From Prevotellaceae bacterium (GTDB lineage Bacteria; Bacteroidota; Bacteroidia; Bacteroidales; Paludibacteraceae), in assembly GCA_031290375.1 (NCBI GenBank), contig JAITNR010000079.1, forward strand, positions 1 through 21,324: a stretch of 21,324 nucleotides of DNA, given 5' to 3'. Under the pieces are notes generated by a model. The model had not been told where the DNA came from. It saw nothing but the letters and a program-made list of their open reading frames with translations, and searched no databases. Shown piece by piece: positions 14,935 through 21,324 of the stretch (position 1 is the first letter of the stretch; each line of letters opens with the position of its first letter). The position numbers were made by a program, and so were the translations under genes.

Positions 14935-16299
14935 ATGCTTGATAGGTTGTTTTTTGTCGTGATTTGTTTGCTTCTATTTGCCTGTAAAAACGATGAATAC
15001 AGGCGAAATGAACTTGACGATGTTGAGCGGATTTTTCAGCGCGGCGAGTTGCGGGTGATTACCATAGAAAGTGCCGTAAGTTACTACACTTCAAACGGCG
15101 ACCAGATGGGCTTCGATTACGATTTGGCACAAAACTTTGCCGACTATTTGGGGCTACCCCTGAAAGTGATAATAGCCACATCAACCGAAGAATTAAAGCA
15201 GCTTCTGCTTAATGGTGAAGCTGATTTTGCCGCATACAGAATGCCTCACACAAAAGAAAACAGCGAACTTTTTAATATCACAGACGTGATTTTTCTCTCC
15301 CAAATGGTGCTTGTTCAGCCAAAAGACAATGAAAGTAAAATTGAAAATATCACCCAACTGATTGACAAGGAAGTATTTGTAAAAAAAAAATCGAAATATT
15401 ATAATCAACTTGTGAAAGTGAACGAATATATAGGTGGCGGACTTGAAATTCGTTTTGCCCCTGACAGTCTGAATATTGATAAGGTAATGTATGAAGTTTC
15501 AATGCACAATATTCCACTCACCATAGCCGATGATGACGTTGCAGAATTAGGGAAAATGTATTTTAAAAATCTTGATATTTCTGTGCCCGTAAGCCTGCCG
15601 CAACAAAAGGCGTGGATTGTCAGAAAAAACGCTCCTGCCCTTACAGACACGATAAATGCGTGGTTTAGCGAAATTGAAAAAACACGACTTTACAAGAAAA
15701 TGAAAAGTCGTTATTTGGCTAAAAACAGTTATTATGACAATCTTCAAATTCCTGTATCCAAAGGTTCTGTTTCACCTTACGACAAGTATTTTAAGGAATA
15801 CGCTCATTTGACAGGTTGGGATTGGCGTTTGTTGGCAGCGGTAGGCTGGAACGAGTCGCACTTCAACTTTGAAGTTGTGTCGGCAAGGGGGGCAATGGGC
15901 GTAATGCAACTGATGCCACGAACAGCAATGAAATTCGGACTTAACGACTCAACTTTTTTCCTGCCCAAAAACAACATAAATGCAGGAGCAAAGCTGATAG
16001 CTTCACTGAACAGGATGTTCTCTTTTGTGAAAAATACTGAAGAGCGGACAAAATTTGTGTTGGCAGCATACAATGCCGGACATGCACACATTTTTGATGC
16101 TATTGCTTTGGCTAAAAAATACGGCACAAACCCGCAAATCTGGGAAGATAACGTAGAAAAATACCTGATACTCAAAAGCGAACATCACTATTACAACGAT
16201 GATGTCTGCAAACTCGGTTACTTTAATGCCTATTACACAGTTCGCTTTGTGAGTGATGTATTAAGAACTTATAAGGAATATTCAGTTACAGGCAAATAA
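14935..16299 (+). CDS. mltF: MltF-like lytic transglycosylase lipoprotein (solute-binding domain plus SLT domain)
   Basis: The 454-residue protein starts with a lipoprotein signal (LLLFAC, Cys17), placing it on a membrane facing the periplasm. Residues about 35-265 are a family 3 solute-binding-like domain (GELRVITIES, GFDYDLAQNFADYLGLPLKV, GEADFAAYRM), a regulatory module in MltF. Residues about 285-430 are the lysozyme-like SLT domain. The catalytic Glu307 is in WNESHFN, then ARGAMGVMQLMPRTAMKFG and AAYNAGHAHI. Such enzymes cleave the glycan strand of peptidoglycan to 1,6-anhydromuropeptides. The length fits MltF. The stop is followed after 3 bases by repeat copy C. No operon partner is seen. 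Confidence 0.9.
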   Translation: MLDRLFFVVICLLLFACKNDEYRRNELDDVERIFQRGELRVITIESAVSYYTSNGDQMGFDYDLAQNFADYLGLPLKVIIATSTEELKQLLLNGEADFAAYRMPHTKENSELFNITDVIFLSQMVLVQPKDNESKIENITQLIDKEVFVKKKSKYYNQLVKVNEYIGGGLEIRFAPDSLNIDKVMYEVSMHNIPLTIADDDVAELGKMYFKNLDISVPVSLPQQKAWIVRKNAPALTDTINAWFSEIEKTRLYKKMKSRYLAKNSYYDNLQIPVSKGSVSPYDKYFKEYAHLTGWDWRLLAAVGWNESHFNFEVVSARGAMGVMQLMPRTAMKFGLNDSTFFLPKNNINAGAKLIASLNRMFSFVKNTEERTKFVLAAYNAGHAHIFDAIALAKKYGTNPQIWEDNVEKYLILKSEHHYYNDDVCKLGYFNAYYTVRFVSDVLRTYKEYSVTGK

Positions 16300-16302
16300 C
16301 CG

Positions 16303-16374
16303 AATAATTGAATAACTGAATGATTGAATATACAATACAACTAACGTAATCAGTTATGCAGTTATTTAATTATT
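16303..16374. repeat. Palindromic repeat family 1, copy C
   Basis: Outer arms 16303-16318 and 16359-16374 pair over 16 positions with one G-U pair. The 29-base core at 16324-16352 is identical to that of copy D. It begins 3 bases after the mltF-like stop and reaches the promoter region of the next gene. Confidence 0.8.
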
Positions 16375-16399
16375 TGCTTGCTATTTCAAAAATTTTATG

Positions 16400-16407
16400 T
16401 AAGTTTG
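16400..16407 (+). promoter_or_regulatory. -7 box for the 7TM-HD gene
   Basis: TAAGTTTG fits TAnnTTTG, with a TTG at 16378-16380 spaced 19 bases upstream as a possible -33 element. It supports translation from the ATG at 16435 rather than from any earlier start. Confidence 0.6.
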
Positions 16408-16434
16408 CATTATCAAAAAAAAAACTCAAAATTT

Positions 16435-18450
16435 ATGTCAAAGCGTAATGTTGTTCTGTTTGTCTATCTTATGATGTTCTGTGGAACTGTTTTTCTGATT
16501 TTTCAGATGTTTCCCCGCAAGGCTCAATTTGATATGCAATACGAGTTGGGCAAACCTTGGAATAACGTTTTGCTCACCGCTCCGTTCAATTTCCCCGTTT
16601 ACAAGACGGAGACGGAGTTGAAAATGGAAAATGACAGCATAAACAGACATTACGCGCCCTATTTTACCATTTCAAAAAGCAAAATGAATTCGGAATTGGA
16701 AAAATTTTATACAGACAAGAGCATCCCAGACTCAAGTGCTGTTCGTTATTTTGTTCAAAAAGCACTGCAAAATGTTTACAGTCACTGCATTATGAACAAC
16801 AAAACGTATGAAGAATTACAACAAAAAAATATTACCGAAATTTTTCTCTCCGACTCTACCAACATTTGGCGAAAAACACTGTTGAAAAATGTTTATACAA
16901 TCCGTTCTGCTTACGATTTTATCTGCAAACATGCTCCCGTGTCGGAAGAAGATATGCATTCATATAACATCAATCGATTTTTGGTTGATAATCTGATATT
17001 TGACAAAACCAAATCGAATTTGGCGTTGCAGGACTTGCAAAAAAACATTTCTACCAACAAAGGTATGGTACAGGCAGGCGAAAGGATAATCGACAGAGGC
17101 GAAATTGTTAGATATGAGCAATTTCAGATTTTAAATTCGCTGAAAAAAGAGTTTCAGGAACATACTCCGCAGAAAAGCAGCACTTGGGTGATTATCGGGC
17201 AAATCCTGATGATAGCCACGCTGCTGTTTCTTTTTGTGCTTTATTTGATGCTTTTCCGCCCTGAATTTATTTCGGTGAAAAATATGTTTTTCATAATAGT
17301 AATGATTTTGATTATTATTGGAAGTGCCTCGTTAATAATGAATTATATGCCGTTATTGGTAAACATTGTACCGTTTGCACTTATGGCTATCATCATCAGG
17401 ATATTTTTTGACAGCCGAACAGCACTTTTTATCCACAACATCACTGTGATGATTGTGTCGCTTTTTGTGCCGATGCCGTTTATGTTTCTACTGCTTCATA
17501 TTTCGGCAGGTATGGTAGCAATTTCATCACTCAAACAACTAACCCACAGGGCACAACTTGTAGCAGGGGCAATCTTTATTTTTTTAATTTACACCATCGT
17601 TTATACTGCCTTTGTTTTCACAGAAGCAGGTTCGCTATCGGCAATCAAGTTGGAGGCTTATGCAATTTTTGCAAGTAATGCCCTACTTCTGCTCTTTGCT
17701 TATATTTTAATATATATATTTGAGAAAATTTTTGGTTATTTGTCGGACGTAACTTTGGTAGAATTGTCAAATATTGATAATAAACTGCTTATGGAATTTT
17801 CCATGAAAGCACCCGGCTCTTTTCAGCACGCAATACAGGTGTCTTCGCTGGCTGTTGCGGCAGCATCAAAAATCAATGCCAATACGCTTTTGGCACGAAC
17901 AGGAGCCTTATATCACGATATAGGCAAAATGCAAAATCCGATGTGTTTTATAGAAAATCAAACAGCAGGATTTAATCCGTTGAATAACAAGCCATACGAA
18001 GAGGCAGCACAGATTATTATAAATCACGTTGCAGATGGTGTGAAAGTTGCCGAGCAGGCGGGGCTACCGTCTCAGGTAATTGCGTTTATCAAGACGCATC
18101 ACGCCAAAAGCCTTACTCGATACTTTTACAATTCGGCTCAAAACGCCTCGCCCAACAAAGAGATTGACAAGAGCAAATTTACCTATCCCGGACAACTGCC
18201 CGAAACCAAAGAAGAGGCAATTGTAATGATGTCCGACAGCGTTGAGGCAGCATCAAGGACACTGAAAGAGTTCAACGAAGAGTCGATTGGCAACCTTGTG
18301 GAAAACATTATCAATGCCCAGATTGCTGACAAAGCTCTGCAAAATTGCAAAATCACTTTTCGTCAGGTCGAAATTGTCAAAAACTCACTAAAAAACAGCC
18401 TCTTAAATATCTACCACGAAAGAATTTCTTACCCGGAATTGAATAATTGA
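16435..18450 (+). CDS. pgpH: 7TM-HD membrane phosphodiesterase (PgpH-like, cyclic di-AMP)
   Basis: The ATG at 16435 (671 residues) is preferred. An in-frame TTG at 16378 lies upstream of the -7 box and so would not be transcribed. Domains in order: a first membrane helix at about 7-25, an extracytoplasmic 7TMR-HDED domain (about 30-245, with the end VQAGERIIDRGEIV typical of it), a block of membrane helices (about 248-435), and a cytoplasmic HD domain (about 455-660). Metal-site residues are visible as H465 (FQHAIQ), H494-D495 in YHDIGKM, the IINHVADG His and THH in FIKTHHAKSL. PgpH proteins cut the second messenger c-di-AMP to pApA, so this is probably the degrading arm of c-di-AMP signalling. 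The stop codon lies within repeat copy D. It appears monocistronic. Confidence 0.88.
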   Translation: MSKRNVVLFVYLMMFCGTVFLIFQMFPRKAQFDMQYELGKPWNNVLLTAPFNFPVYKTETELKMENDSINRHYAPYFTISKSKMNSELEKFYTDKSIPDSSAVRYFVQKALQNVYSHCIMNNKTYEELQQKNITEIFLSDSTNIWRKTLLKNVYTIRSAYDFICKHAPVSEEDMHSYNINRFLVDNLIFDKTKSNLALQDLQKNISTNKGMVQAGERIIDRGEIVRYEQFQILNSLKKEFQEHTPQKSSTWVIIGQILMIATLLFLFVLYLMLFRPEFISVKNMFFIIVMILIIIGSASLIMNYMPLLVNIVPFALMAIIIRIFFDSRTALFIHNITVMIVSLFVPMPFMFLLLHISAGMVAISSLKQLTHRAQLVAGAIFIFLIYTIVYTAFVFTEAGSLSAIKLEAYAIFASNALLLLFAYILIYIFEKIFGYLSDVTLVELSNIDNKLLMEFSMKAPGSFQHAIQVSSLAVAAASKINANTLLARTGALYHDIGKMQNPMCFIENQTAGFNPLNNKPYEEAAQIIINHVADGVKVAEQAGLPSQVIAFIKTHHAKSLTRYFYNSAQNASPNKEIDKSKFTYPGQLPETKEEAIVMMSDSVEAASRTLKEFNEESIGNLVENIINAQIADKALQNCKITFRQVEIVKNSLKNSLLNIYHERISYPELNN

Positions 18451-18484
18451 ATATACAATACAACTAACGTAATCAATTATTCAG
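18439..18484. repeat. Palindromic repeat family 1, copy D
   Basis: TTGAATAATTGA (18439-18450) pairs with TCAATTATTCAG (18473-18484), one G-U. The 29-base core at 18447-18475 is identical to copy C. The last codons and stop of the 7TM-HD gene are inside the left arm. Confidence 0.8.
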
Positions 18485-18625
18485 TTATTCTATTATTCTT
18501 CACAGATTTTCATGTATTTTCTCCAACCCTAATTCAGCCGCAATTCATTCAGGGAGAAAAATATTAAAATGGGCATCCCTGAAAATAAAACAGATAAATA
18601 ATTAGGAAAAATAAATATTTCCGGC

Positions 18626-18633
18626 TAAATTTG
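18626..18633 (+). promoter_or_regulatory. -7 box of a candidate small RNA, inside a dyad
   Basis: TAAATTTG fits TAnnTTTG exactly. It is embedded in a perfect 9-bp inverted repeat, TTCCGGCTA (18619-18627) and TAGCCGGAA (18634-18642), which could be a regulator site. Start of transcription would fall near 18639. Confidence 0.5.
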
Positions 18634-18638
18634 TAGCC

Positions 18639-18764
18639 GGAACACCAAGGATGGGCTTCAGCTCCTAAGTTATTGAGGCTGAGTTTTTAGTTACAGTGTT
18701 CTTTCATTTTAAAAAATTAAGCCGCAAGGAAGTTGTGATAACTATGCCTTGCGGCTATTTTTTT
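18639..18764 (+). ncRNA. Candidate small RNA of about 125 nt
   Basis: No coding frame explains this stretch, but it has the parts of an independent RNA gene. A -7 box at 18626-18633 predicts a start at about 18639. The 5' end GGAACAC (18639-18645) pairs with GTGTTCT (18696-18702; six Watson-Crick pairs and one G-U) as a closing stem. An inner stem with small bulges joins CTTCAGCTC (about 18655-18663) with GAGGCTGAG (18675-18683). A U/A-rich linker leads to a strong terminator hairpin (18720-18756) and T-run. I do not recognise the family; it does not fit tRNA, tmRNA or a known riboswitch. With no gene directly downstream in the same direction, a trans-acting or 6S-like role is possible. Confidence 0.5.
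18720..18764 (+). terminator. Strong intrinsic terminator
   Basis: AGCCGCAAGG (18720-18729) pairs perfectly with CCTTGCGGCT (18747-18756), with an inner AGTT/AACT pairing in the loop and seven T at 18758-18764. A-rich bases before the left arm make it usable on the minus strand too, for the transposase remnant. Confidence 0.85.
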
Positions 18765-18826
18765 GACCATATCTATCGTTCCTTTGGTCGCATTTCTGAT
18801 TTTTTCAATCCCTGAATCGCTGTAAT

Positions 18827-19078
18827 TCAGGAAGAAGCGACAGGAAAGACGATCTCCTTAAAGAAAAAGTCCTCTTTGTTATCTTCCCTTAAAAACTTCC
18901 GAAAGTCCCTGACCAAAGAATACAGGGATGATTGGGTATATCCATATTGTTTGGCAACTTCTTGGGCTGTGCGTTTTTCATTGAAAAAAGCACGAAGGGC
19001 ATCATACCGTTTTTTGTTGATGATTTCCACTGTTTTAAAATATTCTTCCGGCTTCATATTAGGGCTATTTAAATACAT
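18827..19078 (-). pseudogene. N-terminal remnant of an insertion-sequence transposase (HTH part)
   Basis: The 83-residue frame starts at the ATG at 19078 and reads EYFKTVEIINKKRYDALRAF, then a helix-turn-helix (KRTAQEVAKQYGYTQSSLYSLVRDFRKFL). This resembles the first ~80 residues of transposases whose N-terminal HTH precedes a DDE catalytic domain. The frame stops at 18827 after DFFFKEIVFPVASS, and no catalytic domain follows in any frame before the terminator at 18720-18756. It is therefore most likely a truncated, inactive copy. A small orphan HTH protein is the alternative. Confidence 0.55.
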
Positions 19079-19654
19079 GAAAAATATTTTACAAAGATAT
19101 AACTATTTTATGAAAAACCAAATAAAAAGCCAAAATACTTGTAAAATAAAGTGATTGGATATTTTCTTCCAACTATAATTTGAATTTTATCAACCAAAAA
19201 TATTTACAAAATGTATCTATATAACCCTAATTTAATGGAATATATTCAAGCGAAAAATATATAAATAGCTGATGTGTAAATATTTAACGAAAATCAGACG
19301 GGAGGTGATATTAGGGGACTAATTAAACATGAAAATCTGTGATCATTACCCATTGCTTTTGCATAACTCGTTCCTACGGATTACTCTTAAACGTTCAAAC
19401 GATAAGGAGAATTGTATTCTCCCGCTCTCACTACTTATAAAGATTTTTAATTTGCTGATTTTTCATTTCTTTTGTTTATCGGCACGGATAATATATTCTG
19501 CCATTAGACCCATCGTGGGATACAATTCCATTCATCGGCTACGCCTTACCATATCCGCTACGACTGATACTCTTTCTTGGTACTAATTCAATCATTTCTT
19601 TTTTTTACAATACTTCTGTTTTTAACGTCTTCCTTTACTTTTCGGAATTATATC
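19079..19654. other. Gene-free stretch between transposase remnant and ankyrin gene
   Basis: 19079-19310 is very AT-rich with nothing recognisable. 19320-19590 is less AT-rich, with a perfect hairpin GGAGAAT/ATTCTCC at 19406-19422 and segments such as CGGCTACGCC and CGCTACGAC. An 85-codon plus-strand frame at 19329-19586 has no ribosome-binding site and an implausible composition, so I do not call it a gene. It may be debris of a mobile element or a structured RNA. Confidence 0.4.
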
Positions 19655-20434
19655 CTAAACTGATACAATACCCTTATTCTGAAGAAAATATTCGAGATTT
19701 TTATAATTATACATTTTTGCATAATCAATAGCTTTTAATCCTTCTTTATTTTTCAAATTTATATCAATTCCTCTTTTAACTAAATAATATACAATTGGAG
19801 CTCGGTTCCAAGCTGTAGCAACATGTAATAAACTCTCGGAATCACATATGGTACTTGTATTTGCCCCATATGAAATTAATAAGTAAAATAAATAATAGTT
19901 ACCTTGACAAATCGCATAATAAATAGGTGAAAATCCATGATTATCAATAGAATTAACATCAGCATCTATAAGTAACAAGAATTCGATACATCTAATTTTA
20001 CCTTCTTGAGAAGCCCAAAGTAGAGGAGTATTACCACTATTATCCTTCATATCAATTGAAGAATATTTGTTAATGAATATTTTCAGCAAATCAATATTTC
20101 CTTGAGCAGCAGATGCATGTAAAATTGTGAATCCATTTCTATTAAATAATTCAGCATTATTATTTAGTAGAAATTTAATAATTCGCTTCTCATTAAATTG
20201 TATTGCAAATTCAAGTGGAGACACACTCTCTGTATTCTTTGCATTAATATCAATCCCCATTTTAATTAGTTGTTTGCAGGCTAAATAATTTCCATTTATA
20301 ACAGCCCAATGTAATAAATTATTTCCTTCTGAATCAACAAAATTATTTATATCAACAATTTTATCTAAAGTTAAATTTAATTTATCAATTGAACGTTTTT
20401 CAACTTGTTTTTTAGCATTTTCAAATTTAGTCAT
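19655..20434 (-). CDS. Ankyrin-repeat protein, probable immunity protein for the Rhs toxin tip
   Basis: The ATG at 20434 is preferred (259 residues). It lies 4 bases after the stop of the Rhs gene, and an upstream in-frame ATG at 20470 would overlap that gene by 32 bases. After a short charged lead (about 1-35) there are seven ankyrin repeats of ~33 residues: for example GNNLLHWAVINGNYLACKQL, GFTILHASAAQGNIDLLKIF, GNTPLLWASQEGKIRCIEFL and ESLLHVATAWNRAPIVYYLV. There is no signal peptide, so it is cytoplasmic. Ankyrin proteins are a known immunity family next to polymorphic toxins. Position, strand and the tight spacing suggest that it neutralises the C-terminal domain of the upstream Rhs protein. 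It is very AT-rich, like the toxin tip and unlike the Rhs core. Confidence 0.8.
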   Translation of the reverse strand: MTKFENAKKQVEKRSIDKLNLTLDKIVDINNFVDSEGNNLLHWAVINGNYLACKQLIKMGIDINAKNTESVSPLEFAIQFNEKRIIKFLLNNNAELFNRNGFTILHASAAQGNIDLLKIFINKYSSIDMKDNSGNTPLLWASQEGKIRCIEFLLLIDADVNSIDNHGFSPIYYAICQGNYYLFYLLISYGANTSTICDSESLLHVATAWNRAPIVYYLVKRGIDINLKNKEGLKAIDYAKMYNYKNLEYFLQNKGIVSV

Positions 20435-20438
20435 ATTA

Positions 20439-21324
20439 TTATTTACCTTTTGGGAAATTATAGTGATCATGATTTAAAGGATTACCATTTCCATCTCCTG
20501 GATGATAATGAGGTTTATTTCCTTTATAGTGAAGTACTGGTTCTCCTTTTCCTGCTCTCTTTGCTGCCTCATAAGCTTGCTTTTTACTTGAAAAATATTT
20601 ACGTTTTCCAATAGGGTGTGGCGACCTTGGCTTTTTACCATTTTTGGGCGGACATGTTTTCGCTAATCCAAACTCATCAATCCAAGTATTCGGATCATGC
20701 ACATACCCGTATAGTTTTACTCCGCCTTCCAAGCCAATCGGATCCTGACAAATATAGACCCCTGTATCCGCATCATAATACCGAAACCGATTATAAAACA
20801 GCCCCGTCTCAGAATCCTCATACTGCCCCTGATACCGGAACGGACAATCCGTCTTGAACTCCCCCTGGAAGTTCCTGACTTTCCCGTAGCTGTTCAGTTC
20901 GCAAGTCCAGACCGCTTCCCCGTCTTCTCGGTACATCGCTTCCGGCGTGCCGAGGTAATTCGTGACGATAGACAACTGCTGTTTTTCGGTTATCCGGGCT
21001 ACAGGTACAAACGTCCCTTCTTCAAACACCCAGGTAACCAAAGGCTGCTTGTCCTCCCGAAAGAACTCACCCCGCTCCTTCTCGTAATCCCGCCAATACT
21101 GCGTTTTCTGTTCGTGCAGCGGAACGTTGCCGTCCCATGTCCAGCGGGTAATGATGTTGCGGAAACGTTTTGATATCCGCCTTCCCAAGGCATCGTATTT
21201 AAACGATACTTCAGCACTGTCGGGCCGTTTCACTTTCGCCAACATCCCCGCTTCGTTCCACTCGTAACGCCAGGTCGCACCGTAGGCACTTATTATCCAC
21301 CTTTTTTTTCGCCAAAGGCGGAAT
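20439..21324 (-). CDS. Rhs polymorphic toxin, 3' part (5' end outside the window)
   Basis: The frame is open to the window edge: upstream of the ATG at 21245 it continues with SAYGATWRYEWNEAGMLAKV, an ordinary Rhs/YD-repeat segment, so that ATG is internal. About 294 residues are visible. The RHS core runs YDALGRRISKRF, then a segment WVFEEGTFVPVARI, NYLGTPEAMYREDGEAVW, PFRYQGQYEDSETGLFYNRFRYYD and the closing DPIGLEGGVKLYGYV ... NTWIDEFGLA. After that closing motif comes a short variable C-terminal tip (~75 residues): Lys-rich, then KKQAYEAAKRAGKGEP and a His cluster, HYKGNKPHYHPGDGNG with HDHYNF at the end. The tip is probably the toxin and could be a His-based nuclease, but I do not recognise a characterised family. 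The Rhs core is GC-richer than the tip and the ankyrin gene that follows 4 bases later. Confidence 0.85.
   Translation of the reverse strand, partial: FRLWRKKRWIISAYGATWRYEWNEAGMLAKVKRPDSAEVSFKYDALGRRISKRFRNIITRWTWDGNVPLHEQKTQYWRDYEKERGEFFREDKQPLVTWVFEEGTFVPVARITEKQQLSIVTNYLGTPEAMYREDGEAVWTCELNSYGKVRNFQGEFKTDCPFRYQGQYEDSETGLFYNRFRYYDADTGVYICQDPIGLEGGVKLYGYVHDPNTWIDEFGLAKTCPPKNGKKPRSPHPIGKRKYFSSKKQAYEAAKRAGKGEPVLHYKGNKPHYHPGDGNGNPLNHDHYNFPKGK

Noticed and set aside
16378..16434. Upstream TTG start extending the 7TM-HD protein by 19 residues
   Set aside because: The extension spans the -7 box at 16400-16407 and reads a polar sequence before the first membrane helix; the ATG at 16435 fits promoter and family.
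13201..18484. CRISPR array suggested by several similar repeats
   Set aside because: The copies are kilobases apart, in both orientations, next to stop codons and without uniform spacers; no cas genes are present.
18639..18702. tRNA gene suggested by the 7-bp closing stem
   Set aside because: The span is short, there is no T-loop GTTCGA motif, no anticodon arm and no CCA end; the pairing fits a small RNA better.
19329..19586. 85-codon plus-strand frame in the gene-free region
   Set aside because: No ribosome-binding site or promoter, unlikely composition, no recognisable domain; it is more likely non-coding debris.
20439..21245. Complete small Rhs protein starting at the ATG at 21245
   Set aside because: The frame stays open upstream to the window edge and encodes a normal YD-repeat segment, so the ATG is internal and the gene is cut by the window.

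Overview
The window looks like a chromosomal segment of a Bacteroidota bacterium, most likely a Bacteroidales anaerobe. The evidence is: several promoters of the Bacteroidota type (TAnnTTTG at -7); a ribosomal protein S16 with a long Ala/Glu/Lys tail; an EF-G paralog of the Bacteroides EF-G2 type; a FISUMP-domain surface protein; rubrerythrin; and the remains of a type IX secretion (T9SS) substrate. Overall it is AT-rich.

Layout. 1-356 is gene-free and full of hairpins, with a terminator for a gene left of the window. 357-1751 encodes an exported FISUMP-domain protein whose last ~45 codons look like a hypervariable, C-type-lectin-like tail. 1994-4156 (-) is a GTPase-defective-looking EF-G paralog. 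4500-6101 is an rbfA/LolC-type permease operon. It converges on a small HgdC-type ASKHA activase (6135-6926, -), followed by upp (-) and a membrane-anchored TPR protein (-). Divergent from the TPR gene are a SPOR lipoprotein and rpsP.

10243-11450 is a decaying block: a frameshifted T9SS cargo pseudogene and a small lipocalin-like protein that seems to have lost its lipoprotein leader. Next come an XRE regulator with a repeat-rich promoter (11651-12001) and a chimeric protein joining a cold-shock-like domain to ribosomal protein S1 domains (12145-13203). Then follow truB, rubrerythrin, an MltF-like lytic transglycosylase and a PgpH-type 7TM-HD phosphodiesterase. Four of these genes end inside or next to copies of one palindromic repeat family (13.2, 14.0, 16.3 and 18.45 kb). 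A second inverted-repeat pair lies between rubrerythrin and mltF.

18.5-19.65 kb has no intact gene. It holds a well-supported candidate small RNA (about 18639-18764) with its own -7 box, closing stem and terminator, plus a transposase remnant. The right end (19655-21324, -) is the 3' end of an Rhs polymorphic-toxin gene. Its short His-rich tip is AT-rich against the GC-rich Rhs core, and it is followed 4 bp later by a seven-repeat ankyrin protein, the probable immunity partner.

Most of the window is housekeeping: translation (rbfA, rpsP, truB, EF-G2), envelope (LolC-like, MltF-like, SPOR, TPR), nucleotide salvage (upp), second messenger (PgpH) and oxidative stress (rubrerythrin). The points of most interest are the S1 chimera with its regulator, the candidate sRNA, the stop-codon-linked palindromes, the possible diversity-generating target and the toxin tip/ankyrin pair.
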